NCBI GenBank assembly: GCA_947494035.1
Contig: CANLTN010000007.1
Span: 1 to 64,000, forward strand
DNA: 64,000 nucleotides
Direction of reading: 5' to 3'
DNA from: Pseudovibrio sp947494035
GTDB lineage: Bacteria > Pseudomonadota > Alphaproteobacteria > Rhizobiales > Stappiaceae
A model generated the notes under the pieces. The model ran no database searches, was not told the DNA's origin, and worked only from the letters and a program-made list of their open reading frames with translations. A program made the position numbers and the translations under genes. The first letter of the stretch is position 1; every line of letters begins with the position of its first letter. This document shows positions 34,757 to 43,934 of the stretch, one piece after another.

Positions 34757-36403
34757 ATGAGAACCTCAGAACTCCTGATGCCTGCGGGCAACTTGCAGAA
34801 ACTCAAGATTGCCGTTCTTTACGGCGCGGATGCAATCTATCTTGGTACACCGGATATGTCGCTGCGCACGAAGGCCGAGTTTACGCTTGAGCAGGTCGTT
34901 GAAGGCATTGAATTTGCGCATAAGCACGGCAAACGTGTTTATCTGACGCTGAACCTGTTCTCGCATAACAAAGACGTTCCCAAGCTGAAGGAATATGCGG
35001 AGACCATTCGCGATATCAATCCGGACGGTCTGATTATTGCAGATCCGGGTGTGTTCCAGTTTATGCGTAAGGAGCTGCCGAATGTGCCGCTGCACATCTC
35101 CACGCAGGCGAACGTGTGTTCCTGGCTTTCCGTTGATTTTTGGAAAGAGCAGGGCGCTGATCTGGTGGTGCTGGCGCGGGAAGTTTCCTTCCCTGAGCTG
35201 ACGGAGATTCGTGAGAAGTGCCCTGACATCCGTCTGGAAGCGTTTGTTCATGGTGCAATGTGCATGACCTATTCCGGCCGCTGCCTGCTTTCCAACTTTA
35301 TGGCGGAGCGTGGCGCGAACCAGGGGAACTGTGCGAACTCCTGCCGCTGGAATTACAAAGTGCGTATGCGTATGAAAGACGGCACCATCAATGAGCTTGA
35401 GCTGAACGAAGACAACACGAATATGTTCGAGTTCTTGCTGGAAGAAGGATGCCGTCCGGGCGAGCTGATGCCAATTTTGGAAGATGGCCGCGGTTCTTAC
35501 ATTCTGAACTCCAAAGACCTTTGCCTGATGCCGAAGCTGAACGACTTCCTGCGCATCGGTGTGGACTCTTTGAAGATCGAAGGTCGTGGCAAGTCCATGT
35601 ACTATGTGGCCGTTGTTGCGCGTGCCTACCGCATGGCGATTGATGACTATTATCGCGATCCTGAGAACTGGAACCCGCAGAAGTACATGGATGAGATGTA
35701 CAGCGTGGCCAACCGTGGCTACACCACCGCGTTCCATGAAGGCCGTTTGAATAATTACGCTCACAACTACGAGGACACGCACTCCATTGGTGAATGGGAG
35801 TTTGCGGGTATCATTGAGGAGGTGACGGACGAGGCCTTCTATATGAAGGTGAAGAACAAGATCATCGCGGGTGAGGTGCTGGAGTTCCTGCAGCCGATGT
35901 CCGATGACAGTGTGCTGTTGCGTATCTATGAGTTTGAAGATGCGAAATCCGGTGAGATGACACAGGAGGTGCATGCTGGCAAACAGCCTTTGGTGCGTAT
36001 TCCGTTCTCCCTGTTTGATAAGGAAGATGCGGCGACATTCAAAGATCGCTTCCCGATCAATACAGTTGTGCGCAAGGAGCGGCCTCTTACGCCTGAGCAG
36101 TGGAGCCGTTTGAAACTGGACCGGACTGCGGAGCGCATTGAAGCGCGTGGTGAAGCGACGGAAGCGCAGCAGAACAAGTATGAGAGCCAGCGTGACAGGC
36201 TGATTGATGCGATTGCTGACGGCAGTCAGGATCGCAAGCCAAAGTCTCCGCGTCTTGGTCTGGAAGGGTGTTGTGGCCGTGGCTGTAACGGCTGCATGAT
36301 CTTTTGGGAAGATCCCAAGTTCGAGAAAGCTCGTGAAATTCTGAAGACCAAAAAACAAGGCGTGATGCTGGCGCGGAATGCGCTGAAGCACGAAGTGAGC
36401 TGA
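34757..36403 (+). CDS. U32 family protein, TrhP/YegQ-like tRNA hydroxylation factor
   Basis: About 548 residues from the ATG at 34757. It begins SELLMPAGNLQKLKIAVLYGADAIYLG, the YegQ-type N-terminus, and has the U32 signature EAFVHGAMCMTYSGRCLLSN (about residues 160-179) followed by NCANSCRW. These Cys positions and the C-terminal CCGRGCNGC cluster fit iron-sulfur binding. TrhP (YegQ) takes part in 5-hydroxyuridine formation in tRNA; RlhA, a relative, acts on 23S rRNA. The protein is about 100 residues longer than E. coli YegQ, mainly at the C-terminus with the extra Cys cluster. The gene is single, with its own terminator. Confidence 0.82.
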   Translation: MRTSELLMPAGNLQKLKIAVLYGADAIYLGTPDMSLRTKAEFTLEQVVEGIEFAHKHGKRVYLTLNLFSHNKDVPKLKEYAETIRDINPDGLIIADPGVFQFMRKELPNVPLHISTQANVCSWLSVDFWKEQGADLVVLAREVSFPELTEIREKCPDIRLEAFVHGAMCMTYSGRCLLSNFMAERGANQGNCANSCRWNYKVRMRMKDGTINELELNEDNTNMFEFLLEEGCRPGELMPILEDGRGSYILNSKDLCLMPKLNDFLRIGVDSLKIEGRGKSMYYVAVVARAYRMAIDDYYRDPENWNPQKYMDEMYSVANRGYTTAFHEGRLNNYAHNYEDTHSIGEWEFAGIIEEVTDEAFYMKVKNKIIAGEVLEFLQPMSDDSVLLRIYEFEDAKSGEMTQEVHAGKQPLVRIPFSLFDKEDAATFKDRFPINTVVRKERPLTPEQWSRLKLDRTAERIEARGEATEAQQNKYESQRDRLIDAIADGSQDRKPKSPRLGLEGCCGRGCNGCMIFWEDPKFEKAREILKTKKQGVMLARNALKHEVS

Positions 36404-36427
36404 TAGCGTAAGTTCATTGATGACTTT

Positions 36428-36463
36428 GAAGCCCGGGCAGGTGATGCTCCGGGCTTCTTGTTT
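36428..36463 (+). terminator. Rho-independent terminator after the U32 gene
   Basis: GAAGCCCGG pairs with CCGGGCTTC around a loop of about ten bases and runs into TTGTTTG. It lies between the convergent U32 and mesaconyl-CoA hydratase genes. Confidence 0.8.
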
Positions 36464-36475
36464 GTCTCTTCGGGA

Positions 36476-37558
36476 TCAGACCGGGATGACTACCCAGTAA
36501 TCCAGATCAAGGATTACGCCGTCCTCGTATTTCCCTTCTTCATTCTTAAAAGGGAAATCTCCGCAGGTGCGGTCCTTGGTGGCAACGAGGCGTAGGCGCA
36601 GCGCAGCTACGTCGTCTCGGCCTTCGATCCGCTTCTTGTCCAGCACTTCAGACCATGCATAGACGGTGTCGCCTGCAAAGAGCGGTGCGACGTGGCGTCC
36701 GGCATTGATGCCTGTGATGTGGAAGGCGTTGCCAAGTCCATTGAAGGACAGAGAGCGTGCCAGCGAGATGACGTGGCCGCCATAGATCAGGCGTTTGCCG
36801 AAGCGGCTGTTTTTCTCGCTGTGATGATTGAAATGGACCTTCGCGGTGTTCTGGTACAAACGTGTGGCGAGCTGGTGTTCTGCTTCTTCCACGGTCATGC
36901 CGTCGACATGGTCGATTTTCTCACCGACTTCGTAGTCGTCGAAGCGGAATGGTGAACCCGAGAGGTCAAAGTCCCATTCATCAATGGAAAGTGCTGGAAC
37001 AGCTTGTCCCAGACAGTCAGCGGAAACTCCCTCTGGCAATTCCGGCAGGGTGGTTTGTGGTGCTGGCGCAGTTTCGTCGCGCTTCTTGACCATGACCCAG
37101 CGGGTGTATTCCAGAACCTTTTCCGGGTTTCCGGGCTCTTTGTGGCGGTAGCCAGTTGAGCGCACGTAAACAACACCGGTTTTTCCGTTTGAGTTTTCTT
37201 TGAGTCCGATGACCTCTGATGTGGCGGAGACGGTATCTCCGGCATATACCGGCATCAGGAAACGGCAATCGGAATAGCCTAGGTTGGCAACAGCATTTAG
37301 CGAAATGTCGTTGACCGTCTTGCCGAAGACCACATGGAACACCAGCAAGTCATCCAGCGGATAATATGGGTATCCAATAGCTTCTGCAAAAGCAGTTCCC
37401 GATTGTACCGCAAAGCGAGTTCCGTACAGTGCAGTATAGAGCGCTGTATCTCCCTCGTTTATGGTCTTTGGTGTGCCATGTCTTAAGACTTGGCCCACGT
37501 GAAAATCTTCAAAAAAGTTACCGCAAGACGTTTTCGTCTTAACCGCAGTTAACGTCAT
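36476..37558 (-). CDS. mch: Mesaconyl-CoA hydratase (double MaoC domain)
   Basis: A 360-residue protein with two MaoC-like hot-dog domains. The N-terminal domain (FFEDFHVGQVLRHGTPKTIN ... YPYYPLDDLLVFHVVFGKTV) and the C-terminal one (FDDYEVGEKIDHVDGMTVEEAEH ... YGGHVISLARSLSF) follow mesaconyl-CoA (2-methylfumaryl-CoA) hydratase of Rhodobacter. It hydrates mesaconyl-CoA to beta-methylmalyl-CoA in the ethylmalonyl-CoA pathway, which lets alphaproteobacteria without the glyoxylate bypass grow on acetyl-CoA. The other pathway genes are not in the window. It may be single, with its promoter in the AT-rich gap upstream. Confidence 0.88.
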   Translation of the reverse strand: MTLTAVKTKTSCGNFFEDFHVGQVLRHGTPKTINEGDTALYTALYGTRFAVQSGTAFAEAIGYPYYPLDDLLVFHVVFGKTVNDISLNAVANLGYSDCRFLMPVYAGDTVSATSEVIGLKENSNGKTGVVYVRSTGYRHKEPGNPEKVLEYTRWVMVKKRDETAPAPQTTLPELPEGVSADCLGQAVPALSIDEWDFDLSGSPFRFDDYEVGEKIDHVDGMTVEEAEHQLATRLYQNTAKVHFNHHSEKNSRFGKRLIYGGHVISLARSLSFNGLGNAFHITGINAGRHVAPLFAGDTVYAWSEVLDKKRIEGRDDVAALRLRLVATKDRTCGDFPFKNEEGKYEDGVILDLDYWVVIPV

Positions 37559-38105
37559 GTATGTAGTCCCCCAACAACAACACGGCAGGCTTTCAATAAG
37601 AAGTATTTTTACTTAGCGCGCAACACCTTGGTAAGTTGACAATTTGTACTCAAGATGTCGCCTTTGATATTTTTTTATTTTGCCTTCGTATTTTTCTTGG
37701 TTATCCAATTGACCTGTTTAATCTAACAAATTCAAAGGGTTGACGGATGATGCGCTGGTTTCAGCATCCCGTGCTCCAGTTGATCGACAAAAAAGCCTAA
37801 AAGAAATAGGCAAGTTTTCTGTCGGTTTGAGGCTCTTTATATCCCAGAAACAGTATAAATAGGCAAGCTATATGTAGGTAGTGGCTAGGTAATTAAGTCA
37901 CAGTTCTGCCTCAAACTCCATTTTGAGATTGGATATGTAGGATTGTGCAAGCGAGTCACCGCTGAAATTCGTAAGAGACTGTGATTCACCTGCGGTATTT
38001 TGCATGCTGAACCCGTTGTTGGGCCCCTTGTTGCCCCCCCCTGAAAACCCATAGTCTTTTCCTCTACATGAATGGGTTATTGTGGGCAGATGGAGGTTTG
38101 GGCCC
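37559..38105. other. Intergenic region between mch and a small membrane protein gene
   Basis: About 550 bases with AT-rich parts. A 69-codon minus-strand frame (37898-38107) ends in a fairly protein-like acidic tail but lacks a good ribosome site and a known family, so it is not called. A small GCCTA/TAGGC hairpin lies near 37795-37815. No terminator was recognised. Confidence 0.35.
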
Positions 38106-38297
38106 ATGGTGAGCTTGTTCTGGAGGGGGGTAGGGGTTGTTTTGCTGGCGTGGGTCGTGTGGGGGCTTTATGGAGGATACACGTTTCTCTACGATGTGAT
38201 CTATAAGTCCGCAGACCCGTTAATGTACTGGATTGGTCTGGGCTTATGGTCCGCTCTTGGCCTGAGCTGCTTCTTCTCGTCAACTAATCAGGAATAA
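38106..38297 (+). CDS. Small two-helix membrane protein, hypothetical
   Basis: About 63 residues from the ATG at 38106, with TGGAGG about 11 bases upstream; the frame stays open to 38082. Two hydrophobic helices are clear: VGVVLLAWVVWGLYGGYTFL (about 8-27) and LMYWIGLGLWSALGLSCFF (about 40-58), joined by a short polar loop. The tail is STNQE. No family is recognised. Trp and aromatic residues at the helix ends fit an inner-membrane protein. Confidence 0.55.
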   Translation: MVSLFWRGVGVVLLAWVVWGLYGGYTFLYDVIYKSADPLMYWIGLGLWSALGLSCFFSSTNQE

Positions 38298-38405
38298 AGG
38301 ACCAATTTCTCAATTGATCTGAACTACACCGGTAGTATTCTACTGTTGATGAATGCTGCAGGCAGTTTCGCTGCGGCATGTGGTTTTTAGTTCAGGGAGG
38401 TTGCT

Positions 38406-38789
38406 ATGTCGAAGAAAATCCTAATTTCTTCAGGTTCACCCTTTGAAAAGACAGCTGGGTACTCTCGTGCAGTTGTTGATGGCGACTTCGTCCATGTTTC
38501 CGGCACAACCGGCTACGACTACTCCACCATGCAGATGCCCGAGGATGTGGGAGCACAGGCGGTCAACGCGCTGGAAACCATCAAGGGTGCGCTTGCGAAA
38601 GCCGGATGCTCGCTGGAAGATGTGGTGCGGGCGCGCTATTACGTGACTGACCGGAGCCACGTTGAAGCTGTCTTTGCGGTTCTTGGTGAGTACTTTGGAG
38701 AAATTCGCCCAGCCGCGACGATGGTTATCTGCGATCTCATTAAAGAAGAGATGAAGGTTGAGATAGAAGTGACCGCTCGCAAGGGTTGA
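38406..38789 (+). CDS. RidA/YjgF family protein
   Basis: A 127-residue member of the RidA superfamily with FEKTAGYSRAVVDGDFVHVSGTTG at the start and the conserved Arg in IRPAATMVICDLI (about residue 104), which in RidA binds the substrate carboxylate and is needed for imine hydrolysis. The last block MKVEIEVTA is also typical. RidA-type proteins remove reactive enamine/imine intermediates of PLP enzymes; the exact subgroup is not clear. TCAGGGAGG gives a strong ribosome site before the ATG. It is a single gene. Confidence 0.88.
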   Translation: MSKKILISSGSPFEKTAGYSRAVVDGDFVHVSGTTGYDYSTMQMPEDVGAQAVNALETIKGALAKAGCSLEDVVRARYYVTDRSHVEAVFAVLGEYFGEIRPAATMVICDLIKEEMKVEIEVTARKG

Positions 38790-38934
38790 TCATTCTTCCG
38801 CCCCAGCACTGGCAGTGTACCTACTGATAAGTCTGTGCAAGAGACTTCGGGTTTCTTGTCTTTATTACCCGTTGAAAGATGGTTTGCCTTAGCTATATAG
38901 GCAGACAGTAGTGGCAATAACGAGATGGCGACGT

Positions 38935-39624
38935 ATGACTGATTTCCCGAAAGAACTGCTGACTGGATATAACCTTTACAGAGAGCGTATTTATAGTCAG
39001 CTCAAGGAGGAATATGAAAACCTCGCCATCTATGGGCAAGAGCCGCAAGTGATGGTGATTTCCTGCTGTGATAGCCGTGTCACTCCTGAAGGTATCTTTC
39101 ATGCGCAGCCAGGTGAGTTGTTTGTGGCTCGTAACATAGCCAACCTTGTGCCTCCGTTTGTTGAAGGTGGAAGTACTCATGGTACCAGTGCGGCTCTGGA
39201 GTATGCTGTGTCTGGCCTGAAGGTGAAGCACCTTGTCATTCTGGGTCACTGCAAGTGTGGTGGTGTGCAGGCGTTCCGTGAAAGCAATGGCAAGCTCAGT
39301 GAAACCGGCCAGTTTGTTGGTCCTTGGATCAAGATGCTTGAACCAGCTGCGATCACACTGGCTTGCACGCCGGTTGATAAGAATGAAGACCCTCAGCTTG
39401 CGCTGGAATATGCCGGTATTCGCCAGAGCCTGAATAACCTGATGACCTTCCCGTTTGTCGAAGAGCTTGTCGCTAGGGGAGAGCTGCACATCCATGGTGC
39501 GTGGTTTGATATCGGGTCCGGCACTTTGCGGGTCATGAATTCGGAAACCAAGATCTTTGAGGATGCGCAGGATCTGTTGCCGCGCCTGAAGGATCAATCC
39601 GCTGGTAAGCAGGCTTCCAAATAA
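38935..39624 (+). CDS. Beta-class carbonic anhydrase
   Basis: About 229 residues from the ATG at 38935; an open frame reaches 38911. The zinc ligands are visible as C44 (CCDSRV), H105 and C108 (GHCKCGG), and the D46-R48 dyad of the active site is kept. It interconverts CO2 and bicarbonate in the cytoplasm, supplying bicarbonate to carboxylases. Length and motifs fit the plant-type/CynT-like bacterial group. A terminator follows. Confidence 0.93.
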   Translation: MTDFPKELLTGYNLYRERIYSQLKEEYENLAIYGQEPQVMVISCCDSRVTPEGIFHAQPGELFVARNIANLVPPFVEGGSTHGTSAALEYAVSGLKVKHLVILGHCKCGGVQAFRESNGKLSETGQFVGPWIKMLEPAAITLACTPVDKNEDPQLALEYAGIRQSLNNLMTFPFVEELVARGELHIHGAWFDIGSGTLRVMNSETKIFEDAQDLLPRLKDQSAGKQASK

Positions 39625-39646
39625 ATCTACTGATTTGAGATTTTTT

Positions 39647-39683
39647 AAAGCCGCGTTCTGCAATGCTGGGCGCGGCTTTTTCG
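39647..39683 (+). terminator. Rho-independent terminator after the carbonic anhydrase gene
   Basis: AAAGCCGCG pairs with CGCGGCTTT around a loop of about 15 bases and is followed by TTTTTCG. It is preceded by a T run, so it may also stop the convergent permease gene. Confidence 0.82.
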
Positions 39684-39742
39684 TTTGCGCATTTTCAGTT
39701 TGCGTGTCGGCTCTTCCAGAGCATGAGTGCGCGCTGTTTTTC

Positions 39743-41176
39743 TCATTCCTTACGCCTCTTATCCGGTGAGGCGTGCTTGATGTTGTTGCGATGCAGAAAC
39801 CAGATGCCCAAGGGGACCAGCAGGGCGAGGATGACAGCTATAATCATCAGGTGTTCAAAGCTCTGTAATGAGAAGGGCAGAGCGGGCGGCGGAATGAAGC
39901 CAATCGTAAAGCAGCTGATTGCAGTCAACATGCCGATGCCACCAAGCAGCCAGATCCCCCAGTTGCCGCCGGGTACTCTATAGGGGCGCGGGATGTGGGG
40001 ATGGGTGTAGCGAAGGCGGATAGCTGCCACGAACATCAGCAGGTACATCAAGGAGTAGAGCAGGACAGCGGTTGAGGTGAGGATGAGGAACACCAGATTG
40101 ACGTCCTCAAACACGATGAAGCTTAGCGCGATCAGGGAGATAAGTGAGGCTTGCAGGATCAGGAGCGTTGTGGGGACATTGTTCTTGTTGGCTTTGGCAA
40201 AGCGCGGTGGCAGTAATCCTCTTCTACTGGCAGCCCACATGCCTTTGACCGGACCTACGATCCATGTGCTGACCTGTCCTGCTGCGCCCACTGCAACCAG
40301 CAGGGCGATGAAGGGCGTGAGCATTGAAAGTCCATAGGCATTGAGATAGGCGGAGAACGCCTGAAGGGCTCCGTTGATATTGGAGATATTGCCCTTCTCA
40401 AGAATGAGCGATACGGCAAGGCCACCGGCAAGGGAGATGATGAAGCCAGCGATTGCGGCGGTGAAGATGGCGCGCGGGTAGTTCTTTTGCGGGTTTTCGA
40501 CTTCGGTTGCGTGGCTGGCCGAGACTTCGATACCGACAAAGCCGAAGACAAAGCTCATGAAGAATACAAGGCTGGTGGTGTCGGAGAGAGACGGTATCCA
40601 GTTTGCAACGGTTGCCGATGTGTCGAGGGCAATGGTTTCTCCGGAGAACAAGTAGAATATGCCAAAGACGACGAGCAATGCGGATGGATAGAAGACGCCA
40701 AAGGAGACTGCGTAGCCGGAGATTTTCTCCGAGGTTGCCGTTCCGCGGAAATTGATCAGCGTTGCGGCCCAGTAGAGGGCGAGGACCGAGAAGGTGATGT
40801 AGTCGCGGTTTGATCCCAGTTCCGGATTAAAGGCGTAGGTGAGTGTTGCGGTGGCGTAGGCGACGATGGATGTGACGCCGAAGATGGACTGGATCCATTG
40901 CAGAAACACAGCAACAAAGCCGACAGGGGTGCCGAAAGCAGCCTCAACCCAATGGAACACCCCGTTTTGTGGCCAGCCGGTTGCGAGCTCTGCGGAAATG
41001 AGGGCTGTTGGAATGAGGAAGGCGAAGACGGTGATTGCGTTGAGGAGGACCATCTGCATGCCGGTCTCTGCCATCATCGGCATATTGCGCAGGGTTAAAA
41101 ACAGCGCTGTGGTGATCAGCACCAAGGGTATGAATGCAATTTTGTGTTCAGTGCTGGGGGTTTGGTCCTGCTGCAT
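39743..41176 (-). CDS. APC superfamily amino-acid permease (glutamate:GABA antiporter-like)
   Basis: A 477-residue permease with twelve hydrophobic segments. FIPTALISAELATGWPQNGVFHWVEAAFG matches the G-G-x-F/Y-x-W-V entry motif of the GadC/YjeM group, and FVFGFVGIEVSASHATEVENPQKNYPRAI is the conserved helix 6 to loop segment. It exchanges or imports amino acids or amines; the substrate is unknown. The tail HASPDKRRKE is basic. A small VOC gene follows on the same strand about 130 bases... further upstream in coordinates at 41303-41638, so the two may share transcription. Confidence 0.85.
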   Translation of the reverse strand: MQQDQTPSTEHKIAFIPLVLITTALFLTLRNMPMMAETGMQMVLLNAITVFAFLIPTALISAELATGWPQNGVFHWVEAAFGTPVGFVAVFLQWIQSIFGVTSIVAYATATLTYAFNPELGSNRDYITFSVLALYWAATLINFRGTATSEKISGYAVSFGVFYPSALLVVFGIFYLFSGETIALDTSATVANWIPSLSDTTSLVFFMSFVFGFVGIEVSASHATEVENPQKNYPRAIFTAAIAGFIISLAGGLAVSLILEKGNISNINGALQAFSAYLNAYGLSMLTPFIALLVAVGAAGQVSTWIVGPVKGMWAASRRGLLPPRFAKANKNNVPTTLLILQASLISLIALSFIVFEDVNLVFLILTSTAVLLYSLMYLLMFVAAIRLRYTHPHIPRPYRVPGGNWGIWLLGGIGMLTAISCFTIGFIPPPALPFSLQSFEHLMIIAVILALLVPLGIWFLHRNNIKHASPDKRRKE

Positions 41177-41302
41177 TGGTCACCGGTGTAATTCTTGATG
41201 ACCTGAACTCTAAATTGAGGGCCTGAAAAAAGACTGAGAGTACGCATAGGAAGCGCTTTGATGGTGTTAAGTTGCTGTTAGTCGTTGGCTATGCGCGCTG
41301 GG

Positions 41303-41638
41303 CTAGATGTCCTCTTTACAGATGGTGCGGTCAACTTCCATCAGTTCAACAGGTGCACCATGTACCTCGATGAAGGCAACTGTCAGGCCTGCGATCGGTG
41401 AGTTGGGTTCGATGATTACCTTCTGGTCCTTGAGGGCTTCTTCCAGATTATCTACTTCAAATGCGACATGGGCCATCGTCTTGACGATTTCCGGGTAGGG
41501 CGCATCCTCATCAAAGCGTTGCCACTGGATGCCGAAGGGATTGTTCTTGTGGTCGCTGACGGTCATGTGCAGGTGAGGTAGGGGGATTTCATCCTCAAAG
41601 TATCCTCTGGTTGGAATTCCGATGTGGTTGAATTTCAT
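41303..41638 (-). CDS. VOC superfamily protein
   Basis: About 111 residues from the ATG at 41638, preceded by a strong GGAGGAAGG site; the frame stays open to 41719. MKFNHIGIPT begins the domain with the first metal-site His, and MAHVAFEVDNLEEAL carries the second; VAFIEVHGAPVELMEV ends with the Glu position. It is a single VOC module (glyoxalase/dioxygenase fold), likely a dimer. The reaction is unknown. It lies upstream of, and on the same strand as, the APC permease gene. Confidence 0.78.
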   Translation of the reverse strand: MKFNHIGIPTRGYFEDEIPLPHLHMTVSDHKNNPFGIQWQRFDEDAPYPEIVKTMAHVAFEVDNLEEALKDQKVIIEPNSPIAGLTVAFIEVHGAPVELMEVDRTICKEDI

Positions 41639-41760
41639 TGGCCTTCCTCCAGTTTGGCAGCGTGTGACCACGTTTGGGACCAGTGGCCGAGAGGTTTGTG
41701 AAGACTGAGGCCTCTTCATATTCCGTTATTTGGGTGATGGAGTTAACTGCCAAATTTAAT

Positions 41761-41798
41761 AGCCTTCGCGCATTGGAAAGATTGCGCGAAGGCTTTTG
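41761..41798. terminator. Hairpin terminator between the MATE and VOC genes
   Basis: AGCCTTCGCGCA (41761-41772) pairs with TGCGCGAAGGCT (41783-41794) around a ten-base loop. It lies just after the MATE gene stop on the minus strand and would end that transcript. The T run is short on either side. Confidence 0.7.
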
Positions 41799-41799
41799 C

Positions 41800-43182
41800 T
41801 TAGGAGCTTGCTACTGCGATGGCCGGGGCCTGTGTTTTCTTGTAGGCAAGCACGATGATGAACGTTAGCCCAAGCGTCAGGATCTCTGCCAGAATGGTGC
41901 TGTACCAGATGCCGGTTTCTCCCATTGCAAAGGGAAGCAAAAGGGTCAGCGGGATTGCGAACAGGTAGGTTCTGGAGAGCATAAGTATGCCGGAACGCGG
42001 TGCATCGCCGATGGCCTGAAAGAAGATGGCTATCATCATCAATGGTCCACCGAGGAAGAACACCATGGTAACGATTGGTATGATGCGGGTTACCTCTGCG
42101 ATGATGGTTGCGTCATCCACGAAGATTGCACCCAGCTGGGACTTCAGCAAGAAGTAGGTGGCCTGAACGATGCCGCAATAGATGAGAGCGATGATGAGTG
42201 CCACTCTCAGCGTTTGTGCGGTTCTTTCATGCTTTTGGGCGCCGTGGTTATTTCCTGCGATGGATTGCAGGGCCATGCTGATGCCCAGCAGCGGCAGGAA
42301 TGTAAAGGTCTGCATTCGGGTGATGATGCCAAATGCACCAGCCGTTGCTTCATAGCTGCTGCCCGCCCAAAGCTGGATCGCAAAGAGCGTGATTGCGGCG
42401 GAGAGCGATACGCCGGTGTAGCCGAGACTTTGTGGGACGCCGAGGGCGATCAGGGACTTCCATTGGAAGCTGACGGGGCGCCACTTCAGGAAGGATGCTT
42501 CCCCATGCTTTGAGGCATAGTAGGCAACCATCGCGCACAGTGACAGCGATTGGGCGGTGAGTGTGCCATAGGCTGAACCTGCGACTCCCCAACCGAACTG
42601 AACCACATAAAGCCAGTCGAAGAAGATGTTCAGGAATGCGGAACTGAGCGTGATGACTGTCATGAGGGGGAGTAGTCCCTCACAGCGCAGCCTGTCGATG
42701 TTGATGGAAAGAATGAACCCCAGCGGCGAGCCCAGAATGAGGATCGCCATATACTGATAACCGACCTGCGCAAGTTCGTTGGAGCCGTTTGTCAGTAACA
42801 GGGCGAGCTGAAATCCGGTTGCGAGGAAGGTCAGGATAAGCAGGGCGCAAAAGATCAGCGCGAGGGCGATTGCGCTATCAATGATCTTCTTTGCCGTGCG
42901 GTGATTGTTTGCGCCGAAGGCACGGGCATAGATGCTGGCGAACCCGTTGGAGACGAGGGTGAACAGCGAAATGAGGATCATAAAGAGCGGGAACATGAGC
43001 GTGACGCCGGTCAGTGCCTGCGTGCCCACGTAGGCTCCCAGAAAATAGGCGTCAACAACGGTGTGCAGGCCGTTCACCATCATGACGAGGCTGATCGGCA
43101 GTGCGGTTTTTGCAAAGAGCAAAGGTATGGAGCCGGACAAAAAGATATTGTCCGGTCTGGAAGGGGAAACTTCAGACATCAA
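41800..43182 (-). CDS. MATE family efflux transporter
   Basis: A 460-residue protein with twelve hydrophobic segments in two similar halves. The N-terminal half has LPISLVMMVNGLHTVVDAYFLGAYVGTQALTGVTLMFP, the MATE signature, and the second half the matching VPQSLGYTGVSLSAAITLFAIQLW block. It exports drugs or metabolites in exchange for sodium or protons. The substrate is unknown. It is a single gene with a hairpin terminator. Confidence 0.9.
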   Translation of the reverse strand: MMSEVSPSRPDNIFLSGSIPLLFAKTALPISLVMMVNGLHTVVDAYFLGAYVGTQALTGVTLMFPLFMILISLFTLVSNGFASIYARAFGANNHRTAKKIIDSAIALALIFCALLILTFLATGFQLALLLTNGSNELAQVGYQYMAILILGSPLGFILSINIDRLRCEGLLPLMTVITLSSAFLNIFFDWLYVVQFGWGVAGSAYGTLTAQSLSLCAMVAYYASKHGEASFLKWRPVSFQWKSLIALGVPQSLGYTGVSLSAAITLFAIQLWAGSSYEATAGAFGIITRMQTFTFLPLLGISMALQSIAGNNHGAQKHERTAQTLRVALIIALIYCGIVQATYFLLKSQLGAIFVDDATIIAEVTRIIPIVTMVFFLGGPLMMIAIFFQAIGDAPRSGILMLSRTYLFAIPLTLLLPFAMGETGIWYSTILAEILTLGLTFIIVLAYKKTQAPAIAVASS

Positions 43183-43503
43183 AACGACTTTCGGTTCAAA
43201 AGCGGATAAATGCTGGTGCTCGCGTTGCCAGTAAACCGCTGAAACCCTGCGGTTTGATGTTAAAAAAATAGAACTTCACCAGAGCGATTAGCTTGCGAGC
43301 GGCGGGTGTCCGAACCACATGACGATTATACGTGCGGCTAAATTGTACTGCAAGTGGCCACCTGAATTAAGCAAGATTTGTGAAATGGCAGGTTGCGGTT
43401 TGAAATTGGGTGTTGTTACGGTTGACGGGGGCCGTGCCTGCGACCTACTGCTTTTGCAATTATTTATGGCTCCTGTTCATCCACTCTGCTGAGAGGTCTT
43501 TCC
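43183..43503. other. Divergent intergenic region between MATE and glyoxalase genes
   Basis: About 320 bases that must hold both promoters. AACCGCTGAAACCCTGCGGTTT near 43235 can form a small AAACCGC hairpin. No known operator or RNA gene was recognised. Confidence 0.35.
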
Positions 43504-43899
43504 ATGGCAAAAGCAATTCACATGATGGTCCGTGTTTTGGACGAAAAGCGTTCGCTCACGTTTTATCGCAAGGCGTTTGGGTTGGACGTGGCGGAGAGAC
43601 TGGACTTTGACAGCTTCACGCTGGTTTATCTGCGCAATGCAGAGAATGATTTTGAGGTCGAGCTGACAGTCAACAAAGACCGTAGCGAGCCGTACTCATT
43701 GGGTGATGGTTACGGCCACATTGCATTCTGTGTTGATGATCTTGATGGTGAGTATCAACGTTTTCAGCAAGAAGAGCTTGCGCCAGAAGACATCAAAGAG
43801 TTCTTCGTGGAAGACAATCTGCTGGCGCGCTTCTTCTTTGTGACGGACCCTGATGGATACCGTATCGAAGTGTTGCAGCGGCATGGCCGGTACCAGTAA
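43504..43899 (+). CDS. Lactoylglutathione lyase-like VOC protein
   Basis: A 131-residue protein of glyoxalase I size. It opens AKAIHMMVRVLDEKRSLTFYRKAFGL, with the first metal His, and has the YGHIAFCVDDLD segment with the second His, ELTVNKD with a Glu, and FVTDPDGYRIEVLQR with the final Glu. All four metal positions of glyoxalase I are thus present. It would detoxify methylglyoxal with glutathione; other VOC functions are not excluded. GAGAGG lies before the ATG. Confidence 0.83.
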   Translation: MAKAIHMMVRVLDEKRSLTFYRKAFGLDVAERLDFDSFTLVYLRNAENDFEVELTVNKDRSEPYSLGDGYGHIAFCVDDLDGEYQRFQQEELAPEDIKEFFVEDNLLARFFFVTDPDGYRIEVLQRHGRYQ

Positions 43900-43934
43900 C
43901 CGCTTTCCATTTTCCGCCGATACGGCTCCTTAGC

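Noticed and set aside
37898..38107. 69-codon minus-strand frame between mch and the small membrane protein gene
   Set aside because: No convincing ribosome site, no known family, and it overlaps the start region of the better supported plus-strand small gene.
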